A stretch of 64,000 nucleotides of DNA, taken from contig CAUUFZ010000002.1 in assembly GCA_963544575.1 (NCBI GenBank), positions 62,001-126,000 of the forward strand, given 5' to 3'. How positions within the stretch are numbered: position 1 is the stretch's first letter; every line of letters begins with the position of its first letter. Position numbers and translations under genes: made by a program. Shown here in pieces: positions 8,377 to 16,296 of the stretch. The notes beneath the pieces were generated by a model, which worked only from the letters and a program-made list of their open reading frames with translations, was not told where the DNA came from and did not search any database. Source of the DNA: Nanosyncoccus sp963544575. GTDB taxonomy: Bacteria; Patescibacteriota; Saccharimonadia; Saccharimonadales; Saccharimonadaceae.

Positions 8377-9259
8377 CATTGATGGAAGATTGCATGCGGA
8401 TGGCTTCCATTTCGGTAAGTTCGGTATCGAGACGGCGCACGATTCCCTTGCGGCCGACGATGGTCGGAAAACCGAAGAAGCAGTCGGAAAAATTATCATA
8501 AGTAGAAACTGGCAAAACACGATTTTCGTCATTAAAAATGCAATTCACGATACGAGTTACGCAGGCGCCGATGCCATAATAGGTGGCACCTTTTTTGTTG
8601 ATAATTTCATAAGCCTGATTCTTAGTATCAGTTTCAATATTTTTGAGTTCAGAAGCTGAAATCAAATCTGTGATCGGTTGACCGCCAATATTAGCATTCG
8701 ACCAGAGAGCGAATTCGCTATCCCCATGCTCGCCAACTTGATAAGTGTGGACAGATTTTGGTGAAATACCGAGGCGGTTCGCAATATTATATTTAAGACG
8801 GGCGGAATCGAGTACGGTGCCGGAGCCGATAACTTTGTGACTTGGAAAACCAGAATATTCCATGACGAGGTAGGATAAAACATCGACTGGATTGGTGACC
8901 ATGAGAAAAATACCTTGAAAGCCATTGTTTACAAGATTTTCGACAATTTCTTTGACGATTTTAGCATTACGGGTAAGGAGTTCAGTGCGGGTTTCGCCAC
9001 CTTTTTTCTGGGCGGCGCCAGCGGTAATAATTACCAGATCGGTATCTTTGCTGTCCTTTTCGTAGGAGCCGGCATGAATTTTCATGAAATTCGGTGAAAC
9101 GGCTAGAGTGTCGCGTAGGTCCATCGCCTCGCCTTCGGCATCGGCTTGGTCTTGGTCGATAAGAACCAGTTCATTGATGGCGTTATGGGAAGAAACCAAA
9201 GAAAAGCCAATGCTGGCACCCACGTTCCCTGTTCCAATAATCATTACTTTGTTCGACAT
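8345..9259 (-). CDS. ldh: L-lactate dehydrogenase
   Basis: 304 residues. Rossmann motif GTGNVGAS near the N-terminus, NAD-binding Asp in LVLIDQDQADAEG, catalytic loop AGAAQKKGGETR, TNPVD, DSARLKYNIANRLG (Asp168/Arg171 equivalents) and GEHGDSEF (His195). Gln at the specificity position of the mobile loop, rather than Arg, marks it as lactate and not malate dehydrogenase. The loop is one residue longer than usual between Gln and GETR. It reduces pyruvate to L-lactate with NADH in the cytoplasm, fitting a fermentative life. A GGGTGG ribosome-binding site precedes the ATG. Confidence 0.93.
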   Translation of the reverse strand: MSNKVMIIGTGNVGASIGFSLVSSHNAINELVLIDQDQADAEGEAMDLRDTLAVSPNFMKIHAGSYEKDSKDTDLVIITAGAAQKKGGETRTELLTRNAKIVKEIVENLVNNGFQGIFLMVTNPVDVLSYLVMEYSGFPSHKVIGSGTVLDSARLKYNIANRLGISPKSVHTYQVGEHGDSEFALWSNANIGGQPITDLISASELKNIETDTKNQAYEIINKKGATYYGIGACVTRIVNCIFNDENRVLPVSTYDNFSDCFFGFPTIVGRKGIVRRLDTELTEMEAIRMQSSINVIKRSLREVL

Positions 9260-9325
9260 AGTTTTTCCACCCTGAAATTAAAAATATTATAGAAATGCTT
9301 ATGCTTATTTTAACATATTTTGCAA

Positions 9326-9455
9326 TTAGATTCGACGAGTGTACCAGTTAACATTAGTGGTGATAAGATTTAGATTTGACGAATATCCCAGTTGATATTG
9401 GCAATGGGAGTCTTAAATTTGACGAACGTCCCAGTTAATACTAGCGGTAGCGACG
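9326..9455 (-). repeat. three tandem copies of a gene 3' end (43-44 bp period)
   Basis: Units begin at 9326, 9370 and 9413. The third is the true end of the gene at 9413. Read on the minus strand and aligned to their stop codons they give SINWDVRQI (gene), NINWDIRQI and NVNWYTRRI, each followed by TAA. Between the first two, three of five changed codons are synonymous and one is V to I. Confidence 0.9.
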
Positions 9456-10222
9456 TCGAGAAGAGCTTGCGGATTCCAAGTGGCAAGGGCGGCAATTTTA
9501 GCGGGAAGCATACCGGTCCAGAGAGAAAGCGGAGTGAAATTAGTGTGATCGAGACGGATGGTGTAGATTTCGCCAGCTTTGGTCATAATAATCTGGTCAC
9601 TATGTAGGGTGATAAGAGTCAGTGGGTAGCTAATGGTAAATTTATGTAAGGTCTCAATCACAGATGTGAGTGGCATGGAAAGCAGTAACATTTTAGGAAA
9701 ATAAATGGCTTGAAAAAGTTTTTGGAGTTGCGGCATCGTGGCGAGCAGAATGAGATTTTCGTGCTGGAGATTTTCTTCAGCGTTATTAGTAATAATTTCA
9801 ATGGCGTCACGGCAAGCTACTACTACTTGATTTTCGTGCAGTGATTTTAGGGCCTCGTTAACGGCGATGGAGGTGGTGGAATTTTTGGAAAAATTACCGG
9901 AAAGAAAAACCGTATCGGTAGAGAGAAAACTTTCGGTAAGTTTTTCGTGACGATCAAATGATCCAGAAGGGGTGGATTTGAGAAAATCGATATAATTAAT
10001 CACCGGAAGTTTGTTTTGTAGAGCGTCTGGTAGATATAATTTAAGGGTTTTAATCGGTAGTTTTTCGAGGAATTCGGTGGTGCGAATTTCACTTAAGAAA
10101 TTTTCACTATTGCCACCAAAAACCGAAAGCCGACCAGATTTTTGGGTGGGGATGTTCCATAAAATATTGTGGTCTTCGTTGCCGATAAGTTTATGCCAGT
10201 AAGTGAAATTATTAGGATTCAT
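9413..10222 (-). CDS. conserved protein of unknown function, possibly ribokinase-fold
   Basis: About 269 residues from the ATG at 10222; an in-frame TTG at 10237 is an alternative. It has alternating hydrophobic strands and helices. A segment SGRLSVFGGNSENF near the N-terminus resembles the GGS motif of YjeF C-terminal-like NAD(P)HX dehydratases, and DTVFLSGNFSKNSTT resembles their nucleotide-facing loop. The usual catalytic GxGxG/N-G-D motifs are not clear, so this is only a hint at a degenerate ribokinase-like fold. It follows the exonuclease III gene by about 20 bases and is likely co-transcribed. Its 3' end is tandemly repeated downstream. Confidence 0.65.
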   Translation of the reverse strand: MNPNNFTYWHKLIGNEDHNILWNIPTQKSGRLSVFGGNSENFLSEIRTTEFLEKLPIKTLKLYLPDALQNKLPVINYIDFLKSTPSGSFDRHEKLTESFLSTDTVFLSGNFSKNSTTSIAVNEALKSLHENQVVVACRDAIEIITNNAEENLQHENLILLATMPQLQKLFQAIYFPKMLLLSMPLTSVIETLHKFTISYPLTLITLHSDQIIMTKAGEIYTIRLDHTNFTPLSLWTGMLPAKIAALATWNPQALLDVATASINWDVRQI

Positions 10223-10241
10223 AATATTGGGGTTCAAAATA

Positions 10242-11090
10242 TTAAAAATTTAGGGTGATAGAAATTGGACAGTGGTCAGAACCGAGAATGGATTCATAAA
10301 TTTCGGCGGCTTCGAGATTTTTTTCAAGTGATTTAGAGATGAAGAAATAATCAATGCGCCAACCGATATTATTCTCGCGCGCTTTTCCCCAGTGTGACCA
10401 CCAAGTATAGCGGTTGGAGTCAGGATTAAGCGAGCGAAAAGTATCAATGAAATCTTGTTTTAGAATTTCGGAAATACCTTGACGCTCTTCGATAGTGAAA
10501 CCAGCGTTTTTGGTATTTTGTTTCGGACGTGCGAGATCAATTTCTTGGTGTGCGGCATTAAAATCACCACAAACTACCACGGGTTTGGTTTTTTCGAGAT
10601 GTTTTAAATAAGTCAAAAAGAGTGGATCCCAAAGTTCATGACGTAGCTTGAGACGCGATAAATCGGTTTTGGAATTTGGGGTATAAACGTTCACTAGATA
10701 GAAATTTTCGGTCTCAAGTGTGAGGACACGGCCTTCAGAGAATGGTGAGCCGAAGCTATCGTTTTGAAGAAGATTCAATTTTTCTTGATCAAAATCTGGG
10801 CTCTTAAAATATTCGGAAAGATTGGTTTCGATGGAAAGAATTTTTTGATCGGTTTTAGCAATGGTCATAGTGCCGGAATAGCCTGCACGTTCCGCAGAGT
10901 TCCAGTTTAATTGATAATTTTCTAGTGGAGTGTTTAGAATTTCTTTTTCAACTTGTTCTGGCTTGGCTTTAACTTCTTGGAAACAACAAAAATCTGGATC
11001 CTCATTGCTTAGAAAATTTTGAATAGCCTGTTTTTTTAAGACAGCACGCAGGCCATTCACGTTCCAGGAAAAAAGACGAATTTTAGACAT
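10242..11090 (-). CDS. xth: exodeoxyribonuclease III (AP endonuclease)
   Basis: About 282 residues of the exonuclease/endonuclease/phosphatase fold: SWNVNGLRAV, CFQEVKA (metal-binding Glu), VYTPNS, GDFNAAH, WRIDYFF and GSDHCPI (catalytic Asp-His). It cleaves at abasic sites and degrades duplex DNA from 3' ends in base-excision repair. I place the start at the ATG at 11090 (MSKIRLFSWN) rather than the longer frame to 11207, because the family begins right before the first motif and the extension would lie inside smpB. It overlaps smpB by 8 bases. Confidence 0.93.
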   Translation of the reverse strand: MSKIRLFSWNVNGLRAVLKKQAIQNFLSNEDPDFCCFQEVKAKPEQVEKEILNTPLENYQLNWNSAERAGYSGTMTIAKTDQKILSIETNLSEYFKSPDFDQEKLNLLQNDSFGSPFSEGRVLTLETENFYLVNVYTPNSKTDLSRLKLRHELWDPLFLTYLKHLEKTKPVVVCGDFNAAHQEIDLARPKQNTKNAGFTIEERQGISEILKQDFIDTFRSLNPDSNRYTWWSHWGKARENNIGWRIDYFFISKSLEKNLEAAEIYESILGSDHCPISITLNF

Positions 11091-11520
11091 GTAGGCGCTT
11101 TCTGGCCTCACGATCGAGGTCACGATTTTTAATGGAAACGCGTTTATCATAGCGTTTTTTACCAGTGGCGAGAGAGACTTCAATTTTAATATAACGACCG
11201 CCACCAAATAATTTGGTAGGTACGATAGTATTGCCGAGTTGTTTAGATTTTTCGAGTGAATGAAGCTGCTTTTTAGTGATAAGTAGACGAATATTGCGTG
11301 CAGTTTCGGCGCCGAGTGTGAGATTGTTTAGCCAGAGTTCGCCATCCTTAATAGTGACAAAGGAGCCTTTAAGTTGGACGTGGTGGTCACGGATGAGGCG
11401 GACTTCTGGACCGGTCAAGCTCATACCGCAGATAATTTTATCGCCAAGATGATAATCAAAACTTGCGCGTCGATTGACGGCTACGGAAGATTGCTGTTTT
11501 GGTTTTGATTTTTTACTCAT
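11083..11520 (-). CDS. smpB: SsrA-binding protein SmpB
   Basis: 145 residues, the usual SmpB length. The motifs NRRASFDYHLGDKIICGMSL, TGPEVRLIR and the basic tail GKKRYDKRVSIKNRDLDREA are diagnostic. It binds tmRNA and delivers it to stalled ribosomes for trans-translation. It is the first gene of an operon with xth. The promoter is a TGTTATAAT extended -10 box whose end lies 6 nt before the ATG. The tmRNA gene itself is not in this window. Confidence 0.96.
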   Translation of the reverse strand: MSKKSKPKQQSSVAVNRRASFDYHLGDKIICGMSLTGPEVRLIRDHHVQLKGSFVTIKDGELWLNNLTLGAETARNIRLLITKKQLHSLEKSKQLGNTIVPTKLFGGGRYIKIEVSLATGKKRYDKRVSIKNRDLDREARKRLHV

Positions 11521-11526
11521 AGCTTA

Positions 11527-11532
11527 ATTATA
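11527..11532 (-). promoter_or_regulatory. -10 element of a leaderless promoter (smpB)
   Basis: TATAAT with upstream TGT, 6 nt before the ATG. It faces the divergent -10 element at 11552-11557. Confidence 0.75.
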
Positions 11533-11551
11533 ACAGATACTAAAAGTGTTA

Positions 11552-11557
11552 TATAAT
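11552..11557 (+). promoter_or_regulatory. -10 element of a leaderless promoter (GT4 gene)
   Basis: TATAAT followed by 7 nt and the ATG at 11565. Confidence 0.7.
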
Positions 11558-11564
11558 AGAGATT

Positions 11565-12845
11565 ATGAAAATTGCAATTGCTTCTGATATTTATTATCCG
11601 ATGACGAATGGGGTGGCGGTCTTTGCACATAATTTAGCCAATGGCTTAGCGCAAGCTGGTCATGAAATTTTGGTGATCGCGCCAAGTTTTACCGGTGAAT
11701 ATTACGAAGAAATCGATGTAAAAACTGGAGTGAAGACTGTTCATTTATCTTCGATTCGATTCCCTTTTTATCCTGACCAAATTAATCCGGTGCCAGATAA
11801 TCCAGAATTTTTGGGCATGCCATTGCCGCGATTAACTTATAAAAATGGTATTTGGTGGACGGTGAATCCTTGGGTGGAGGTGAAAAAAGTGCTGGATGAA
11901 TTTCAGCCAGATGTGATACATCTCCAGACGGCGGAATTTATTGCGCTTGCGGTGATGAGTTATGTGAAAAAGCGAGATGTTCCACTAGTCTCAACTGGGC
12001 ACGCTTATCCGGATAATATTACGGATCAACTATTTTTCTTGCAACCAAAGCCGCTTAAAAAATTATCGAATGCGATCTTGAAGGCGCACATGATGAGTTT
12101 TTTGAAAAATTCTGAATATGCGACAATGCCAACTGAGATTGCCATCGGCGACTTAATACCAAAAAATCGTAAGTATTTCAAAGTTCCCGTAGAAGCGCTT
12201 TCAAATGGCGTGGATCTGTCGCAGTTTAAGCCGGCACCAGCTAGTCAGGAGATTTTGAAAAAATATCAGCTTGATGACGATAAAGATAAAATTATGTACA
12301 TCGGACGGGTGGATCCGGAAAAAAGTATTGATGTAGTGGTGAAGGCTTTTGCTTTGCTTTTGGCGGACGGAATTTCGAATACTGAACTAGTGATCGTGGG
12401 TGATGGTATTGACATGGTGCGATTAAAAGAGCTTGCTGAGGAACTAAATATCAGTGAGGAGGTGAAGTTCCTCGGTAAAATTATGATGCCGGAACTCGCA
12501 AAAGTTTATCGCATGGGTACAATGTTTGCTACGGGCTCTGAGACTGAGACTCAAGGAATTGTTTTGATTGAGGCGGCGGCAACCGGTTTGCCCCTTGTAG
12601 CCGTGAATGCTGGAGCGGTGGGGGAAATTTGTGTGAATGGCTTTAATGGTGAACTTGTGGAGGCTGGCAATGTCGAAGCGTTCAAAGAAGCTATGAAAAA
12701 GATTCTTTTGGACAAAAAGTTGCGAGAGAAATATAGTAAGAATTCCCTGGAGATTTCCAAGAAGCATGATTTGAGACATACCTTGAAGCGTTTCGAAGAA
12801 ATTTATGAGGAAGCGATTCGCTTAAAACGTGCAGAAGCGGAATAA
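11565..12845 (+). CDS. GT4-family glycosyltransferase
   Basis: 426 residues with two Rossmann lobes (GT-B). The N-terminal motif is DIYYPMTNGVAVFAHNLANG; the C-terminal lobe has YIGRVDPEKSIDVVVKAF, VIVGDGIDM and the donor-binding EAAATGLPLVAVNAG preceded by GSETETQG. Such proteins transfer a sugar from a nucleotide donor with retention. The SETQG-type motif is shared with diacylglycerol glucosyltransferases and PimB-like enzymes, so glycolipid synthesis at the inner membrane face is plausible. Specificity is not proven. Its stop overlaps the start of dus. Confidence 0.88.
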   Translation: MKIAIASDIYYPMTNGVAVFAHNLANGLAQAGHEILVIAPSFTGEYYEEIDVKTGVKTVHLSSIRFPFYPDQINPVPDNPEFLGMPLPRLTYKNGIWWTVNPWVEVKKVLDEFQPDVIHLQTAEFIALAVMSYVKKRDVPLVSTGHAYPDNITDQLFFLQPKPLKKLSNAILKAHMMSFLKNSEYATMPTEIAIGDLIPKNRKYFKVPVEALSNGVDLSQFKPAPASQEILKKYQLDDDKDKIMYIGRVDPEKSIDVVVKAFALLLADGISNTELVIVGDGIDMVRLKELAEELNISEEVKFLGKIMMPELAKVYRMGTMFATGSETETQGIVLIEAAATGLPLVAVNAGAVGEICVNGFNGELVEAGNVEAFKEAMKKILLDKKLREKYSKNSLEISKKHDLRHTLKRFEEIYEEAIRLKRAEAE

Positions 12846-13864
12846 TGAGATTGGAGAAAATAATGCAGAAAAAATGGTCATGGCAGGATTTGCCGAAATA
12901 CTTTACGATTCTAGCCCCGATGGAGGGAGTGACGGATGTGGTTTTTCGTCAAGTGATTAACCGGGCAGGTAGACCGGATGTGTTTTTTACAGAATTTACC
13001 AACGTTTCTTCTTTTGCTTCAGAGAAAGGTCGCGATAATGCACTTGAACGTCTCGATGTAGTAGAGACGGACTCACCAATTATTGCGCAAATTTGGGGAA
13101 AAAATCCGGAACAATTTGGTTTGCTGTCGAGCAAATTGGAAGAACTTGGTTTTGATGGATTAGATATTAATATGGGTTGTCCAGATCGCCATGTCAATAA
13201 AGCGGGTGGTGGCGCGGCGATGATTCGTACGCCGGAATTAGCGCTTGAATGTATCCGCTCGGCAAAAGCAAACACGAATTTGCCAGTGTCGGTGAAGACA
13301 CGCCTGGGTTTTACCTATGTGGACGAATTTCGTGAATGGTTGCCGAAAATTTTAGCGGAAGATGTGGCGAATTTGACGATTCATTTACGCACGCGCAAGG
13401 AGATGTCGAAAGTGCCAGCACATTACGAATTAATCCCAGAGATTTTAGCCATTCGTGATGCGGTTGCACCACAAACTTTGATTACAATTAATGGTGATAT
13501 TGCGGATATGGCGGATGTGGCCAAACTAAGTGAAACTTATCCGGGAGTGGATGGCTTTATGATTGGTCGCGGGGTATTCTTCAATCCATATTGTTTTACT
13601 AATCGCAAACCGGTGGGGTTAGGTGGAGAAGTTGAAATTCCGGAAATTATGGAACTATTTCGCTTTCATTTGGACGTCTTTGATGCAAGATGCCGAGAGC
13701 TAGAAGAGCGCGGTTCGAGGTATCCATTTGAGCCATTGAAGCGCATGTTTAAGATTTATGTGAATTCTTTTGATGGAGCTTCGGACTTGCGAGTTAAGCT
13801 AATGGATTGCAAAAATACGACAGAAATTCGTGCGGTGCTAGACGAATTTTGTGCAAAATTGTAA
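12845..13864 (+). CDS. dus: tRNA-dihydrouridine synthase
   Basis: 339 residues. FMN-binding TIM barrel with APMEGVTDVVFRQV near the N-terminus, catalytic Cys in NMGCPDRHVNKAGGGAAM, VSVKTRLGF, and the phosphate-binding end DGFMIGRGVFFNPY. It reduces uridines in the tRNA D-loop or neighbouring sites. The ATG shares one base with the stop of the GT4 gene (TAATG), so translation is coupled; an internal ATG at codon 9 is an alternative start. Confidence 0.92.
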   Translation: MRLEKIMQKKWSWQDLPKYFTILAPMEGVTDVVFRQVINRAGRPDVFFTEFTNVSSFASEKGRDNALERLDVVETDSPIIAQIWGKNPEQFGLLSSKLEELGFDGLDINMGCPDRHVNKAGGGAAMIRTPELALECIRSAKANTNLPVSVKTRLGFTYVDEFREWLPKILAEDVANLTIHLRTRKEMSKVPAHYELIPEILAIRDAVAPQTLITINGDIADMADVAKLSETYPGVDGFMIGRGVFFNPYCFTNRKPVGLGGEVEIPEIMELFRFHLDVFDARCRELEERGSRYPFEPLKRMFKIYVNSFDGASDLRVKLMDCKNTTEIRAVLDEFCAKL

Positions 13865-13890
13865 CAAAAAAGAGGGTGTAATTCCCTCTC
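13865..13890 (-). terminator. terminator of the small gene at 13897
   Basis: AGAGGG/CCCTCT hairpin with TGTAATT loop; six A at 13865-13870 give the U-tract on the minus strand. It may also slow transcription leaving dus. Confidence 0.75.
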
Positions 13891-13896
13891 TCTAGA

Positions 13897-14154
13897 TTAA
13901 TTAGCCGCAATGTGCCAAGTCAAATCTGTAGCATTAAACATCAGACGACATTGCTCCTTTCCGACTAAGACATCGAAGACGTGAATCGCGGTATTGCCGA
14001 CGAAACGGATGTGAGTGCGGAGTAATTCCGTCACTTCAGACTCCTCGTAGCCACGTCGCTTGAAAGTCAGCGGCTGACACGGAGTCATTTGATAGCCAAA
14101 AAGGGCCATCACTTCGACACGTTCTAGATTGTTAAGATTAGTTTGGTTTTGCAT
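13897..14154 (-). CDS. small protein of unknown function
   Basis: 85 residues, soluble, no recognised domain. The segment TFKRRGYEESEVTELLRTHIRFVGNT looks folded, and AGGAG is placed well before the ATG. It is followed by a terminator. The long upstream region carries an extended -10 box (TGCTAAAAT) and a stem-loop, so this is a separately transcribed gene with a roughly 150-nt leader. I do not recognise a homologue. Confidence 0.65.
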   Translation of the reverse strand: MQNQTNLNNLERVEVMALFGYQMTPCQPLTFKRRGYEESEVTELLRTHIRFVGNTAIHVFDVLVGKEQCRLMFNATDLTWHIAAN

Positions 14155-14181
14155 AAGTAACTCCTAAATTTAAATATAAGA

Positions 14182-14232
14182 GTCATTTATGTGAGCCTGA
14201 TTTATTGGCTCCTGGCTAAAAGTATAAATGAC
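14182..14232 (-). promoter_or_regulatory. stem-loop in the leader of the gene at 13897
   Basis: A perfect 9-bp outer stem (GTCATTTAT with ATAAATGAC) encloses a 5-bp inner stem (GAGCC with GGCTC). It ends about 27 nt before the start codon. It could be a cis-acting RNA element; I recognise no known riboswitch class. Confidence 0.4.
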
Positions 14233-14369
14233 GATACTTAAAGCTAAAACATTTTCTCATTGCCAGTGACCGAAGTGTAGCAAGATACTTTAATTTTAGC
14301 ACAAAAAGTATATTTGGATGCAAAAGATAAAAATTTGTGTAGATGAAAATTTGCTCAAAATTTAGACAT

Positions 14370-14393
14370 AAAAATGGGAGGCGGAAGCCTCCC
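14370..14393 (-). terminator. terminator of the gene at 14553
   Basis: Seven GC-rich pairs (GGGAGGC/GCCTCCC) with a GGAA/TTCC tetraloop; on the minus strand followed by ATTTTTA. Confidence 0.85.
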
Positions 14394-14552
14394 GAAAAGC
14401 GTGAAAATTGCGGGTCAATAGTGACATTTACTGATATTTTGGGAGAAGAGTACTAGCGAGTAGTAGTTTTTCAGGGAGCTAGTATTCGATATCAGCAATT
14501 TTTTTGGATTTTAATAACCGAGTTACAGGTGCTATGTATGATTAATCTATGA

Positions 14553-14732
14553 TTAATCGTTGTAGAAGCCTAGAGTTCTAGCTGAATTTAGCATCACCTC
14601 CTTTTCGGAATCCCAAGCTCCCTGAAAATATTCAGGATGATTTTTGTAATCTTGCGCAAATCTCTGAACATCCCCAGGGTTGCTGGAATCATAGCTATTG
14701 CCATAAACATCGTTGGTTATAATAACGCCCAT
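14553..14732 (-). CDS. small protein of unknown function
   Basis: 59 residues from the ATG at 14732, which has AGGGGG eight bases upstream; a longer frame starting at 14756 would consume this ribosome-binding site. It is Asn/Asp/Tyr-rich and hydrophilic (DVQRFAQDYKNHPEYFQGAW). It has a consensus promoter (TTGACA, 17 bp, TAGAAT), a terminator, and shares its GGNGGTTTCC leader with the divergent membrane-protein gene. No family recognised. The last codon and stop are tandemly repeated (11 bp). Confidence 0.65.
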   Translation of the reverse strand: MGVIITNDVYGNSYDSSNPGDVQRFAQDYKNHPEYFQGAWDSEKEVMLNSARTLGFYND

Positions 14733-14805
14733 ATGGAAACCCCCTTCCATAAACAAGCAATTTTCACGTACACTAACCTAAATCCTAGTTAGATTAGACG
14801 GCTTA

Positions 14806-14834
14806 ATTCTACCATAAAAATGCTGATATGTCAA
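14806..14834 (-). promoter_or_regulatory. promoter of the gene at 14553
   Basis: TTGACA at 14834-14829, 17-bp spacer, TAGAAT at 14811-14806. One mismatch to the sigma-70 consensus over both hexamers. Confidence 0.8.
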
Positions 14835-14844
14835 TGTTAAAAAA

Positions 14845-14873
14845 TTGACAAGATTAGAAAAAGGTTGTAGAAT
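14845..14873 (+). promoter_or_regulatory. promoter of the membrane-protein gene at 14940
   Basis: TTGACA at 14845-14850, 17-bp spacer, TAGAAT at 14868-14873. Same hexamers and spacing as the divergent promoter; the two -35 boxes form an inverted repeat 10 bp apart. Confidence 0.8.
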
Positions 14874-14939
14874 ATAAGAACTGATTAAGATTAATTAGTG
14901 TGACTTTTTGACAGTAGTTCTTTAAGAGGAGGTTTCCGT

Positions 14940-15518
14940 ATGGAAAAAGAATGCGAAAATGAAGTTTATGTTGCTAATGGTGAAATTCGGGTACTAATCA
15001 TGGCAAGAATATTAGCTTGTTTTGTGATTTTCGGATTATTGCTTGGTGTGATACCTATGCCAGTGTCGATAATTTTAGTGTCATTGATATGGCTTATGAA
15101 TTTTAGCGTGGGCGGATCAATTGTTTTTGAGCGTAACTGCTTAGTTTGTCTACATGTCGATAAACCACAGAAAATGATAACTATTTTTTCTGAAATGCTA
15201 TTAAGCGCTTTTATTTGGGGATATTTTGCTTATTGGTTGAATTTTTGGCTATTGTTGGCTCTATCGATACTTGCAATTTTAACAGTAGCTTGGACAAATT
15301 TAGATCATAATATGAAATACGTGGATTTGTATGGTAGAGGAATTAATGTCGCCGTCGACCTTGCGAATGGAAGATTTATTAACTTGGCATTGGTGCCAAT
15401 GTTTATAATTTTCGGTTCAGTTTTTGGTGTATCGTCTAAACTAGCTTACGTAATGATTCTTGCCGTGATGCTCCATTATATTCATAATAGGATTTTAGTT
15501 AAGGCCACTAGACCATAA
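14940..15518 (+). CDS. polytopic membrane protein of unknown function
   Basis: 192 residues with about five or six hydrophobic segments (ILACFVIFGLLLGVIPMPV, SIILVSLIWLMNF, MLLSAFIWGYFAYWL, LLLALSILAILTV, LALVPMFIIFGSVFG, LAYVMILAVMLHYI). No transporter or enzyme motif is seen. Strong GAGGAGG ribosome-binding site. The bases GGTTTCCGT before the ATG match the leader of the divergent gene. Ends with its own terminator. Function unknown. Confidence 0.75.
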   Translation: MEKECENEVYVANGEIRVLIMARILACFVIFGLLLGVIPMPVSIILVSLIWLMNFSVGGSIVFERNCLVCLHVDKPQKMITIFSEMLLSAFIWGYFAYWLNFWLLLALSILAILTVAWTNLDHNMKYVDLYGRGINVAVDLANGRFINLALVPMFIIFGSVFGVSSKLAYVMILAVMLHYIHNRILVKATRP

Positions 15519-15531
15519 AACGAAAATCTCT

Positions 15532-15563
15532 TGGCATTCCAGAAATGGGGTGCTATTTTTTTT
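15532..15563 (+). terminator. terminator of the gene at 14940
   Basis: GCATTCC pairs with GGGGTGC (two G-U) around AGAAAT, then T-A-T8. Confidence 0.75.
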
Positions 15564-15608
15564 GGATTTTGAAAAAAATATTTTACTCTCATTTTTTTGA
15601 AATGCTTA

Positions 15609-15617
15609 TGCTAAAAT
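15609..15617 (+). promoter_or_regulatory. extended -10 element of the TetR-like gene
   Basis: TGCTAAAAT, an extended -10 box, followed by GGAG at 15631-15634 and the ATG at 15643. Confidence 0.6.
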
Positions 15618-15642
15618 AAAAATAAAATCCGGAGAGAAAAAG

Positions 15643-16212
15643 ATGGGCAGAAAGCATATCAAAAATCGGGTATATCAAAGAACCGAACGAAAAATTTTTA
15701 ATGCTTTGGCAAATATATCAAAAGATAAAAGTTTAGCCGAAATTCAAATATGCGAACTTGTCAGGGTGGCTAAGATTGCAGAGTCGACATTTTATGATCA
15801 TTATCATAATTTGGCGGATTTAATGAATAAAAATCGCGCCATCTTCTTGAAGCATTTGGAGAATGAAGTAAAAACAAATTTTCAATTAGAAATGAGTATG
15901 GAGCAATTTTATGAAAAATTGTTCATTTTTTTATATAAAGAAAATCGTTTGGAGTTGATGCAGATGGATTTTCATAAAATGATGAATTTGGCGCTGTTTC
16001 GAGTGGAATTTAAGATGTTAATTTATCGCTTCTGGAATCGATATGAGCCAGAATTAATGGAGGCAATCTATGACCATTTTCTGGCGGATTTAGTGGCAGA
16101 GCTATATCGTTGGCGCCGCGAGAAATATCACAAAAATTTTATCGTGAAGCACGCGCGGAATTTGGTGTATTTGACGAAAAATGCGCCAAAGTTTTATGTG
16201 AATCTGGCCTAA
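15643..16212 (+). CDS. TetR/AcrR-like transcriptional regulator
   Basis: 189 residues. The N-terminal 60 residues fit a TetR DNA-binding domain (RTERKIFNALANISKDKSL, then ICELVRVAKIAESTFYDHYHNLADLM, helix-turn-helix with the conserved FYxHYxN). The C-terminal part is helical with aromatic residues and no obvious ligand signature. A repressor role is typical of the family. The neighbour upstream in the same direction is the unknown membrane protein, a possible target, but a terminator separates them. Confidence 0.82.
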   Translation: MGRKHIKNRVYQRTERKIFNALANISKDKSLAEIQICELVRVAKIAESTFYDHYHNLADLMNKNRAIFLKHLENEVKTNFQLEMSMEQFYEKLFIFLYKENRLELMQMDFHKMMNLALFRVEFKMLIYRFWNRYEPELMEAIYDHFLADLVAELYRWRREKYHKNFIVKHARNLVYLTKNAPKFYVNLA

Positions 16213-16296
16213 GACCGGGGGTGTTAAGTTTTGGTGAAAACTGTAATTTAGGAGTAGAATCTAAAGTGCTAAAAAGTGGAAGACTTTTTGATGGTA

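Larger units (their letters stand above)
14155..14552 (-). other. 398-bp non-coding interval: structured leader and terminator
   Basis: No credible ORF. Reading on the minus strand it holds the terminator of the gene at 14553 (14370-14393), an A/T-rich stretch with TGCTAAAAT near 14300, and then a leader to the gene at 13897. The leader contains the stem-loop at 14182-14232. Confidence 0.6.
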
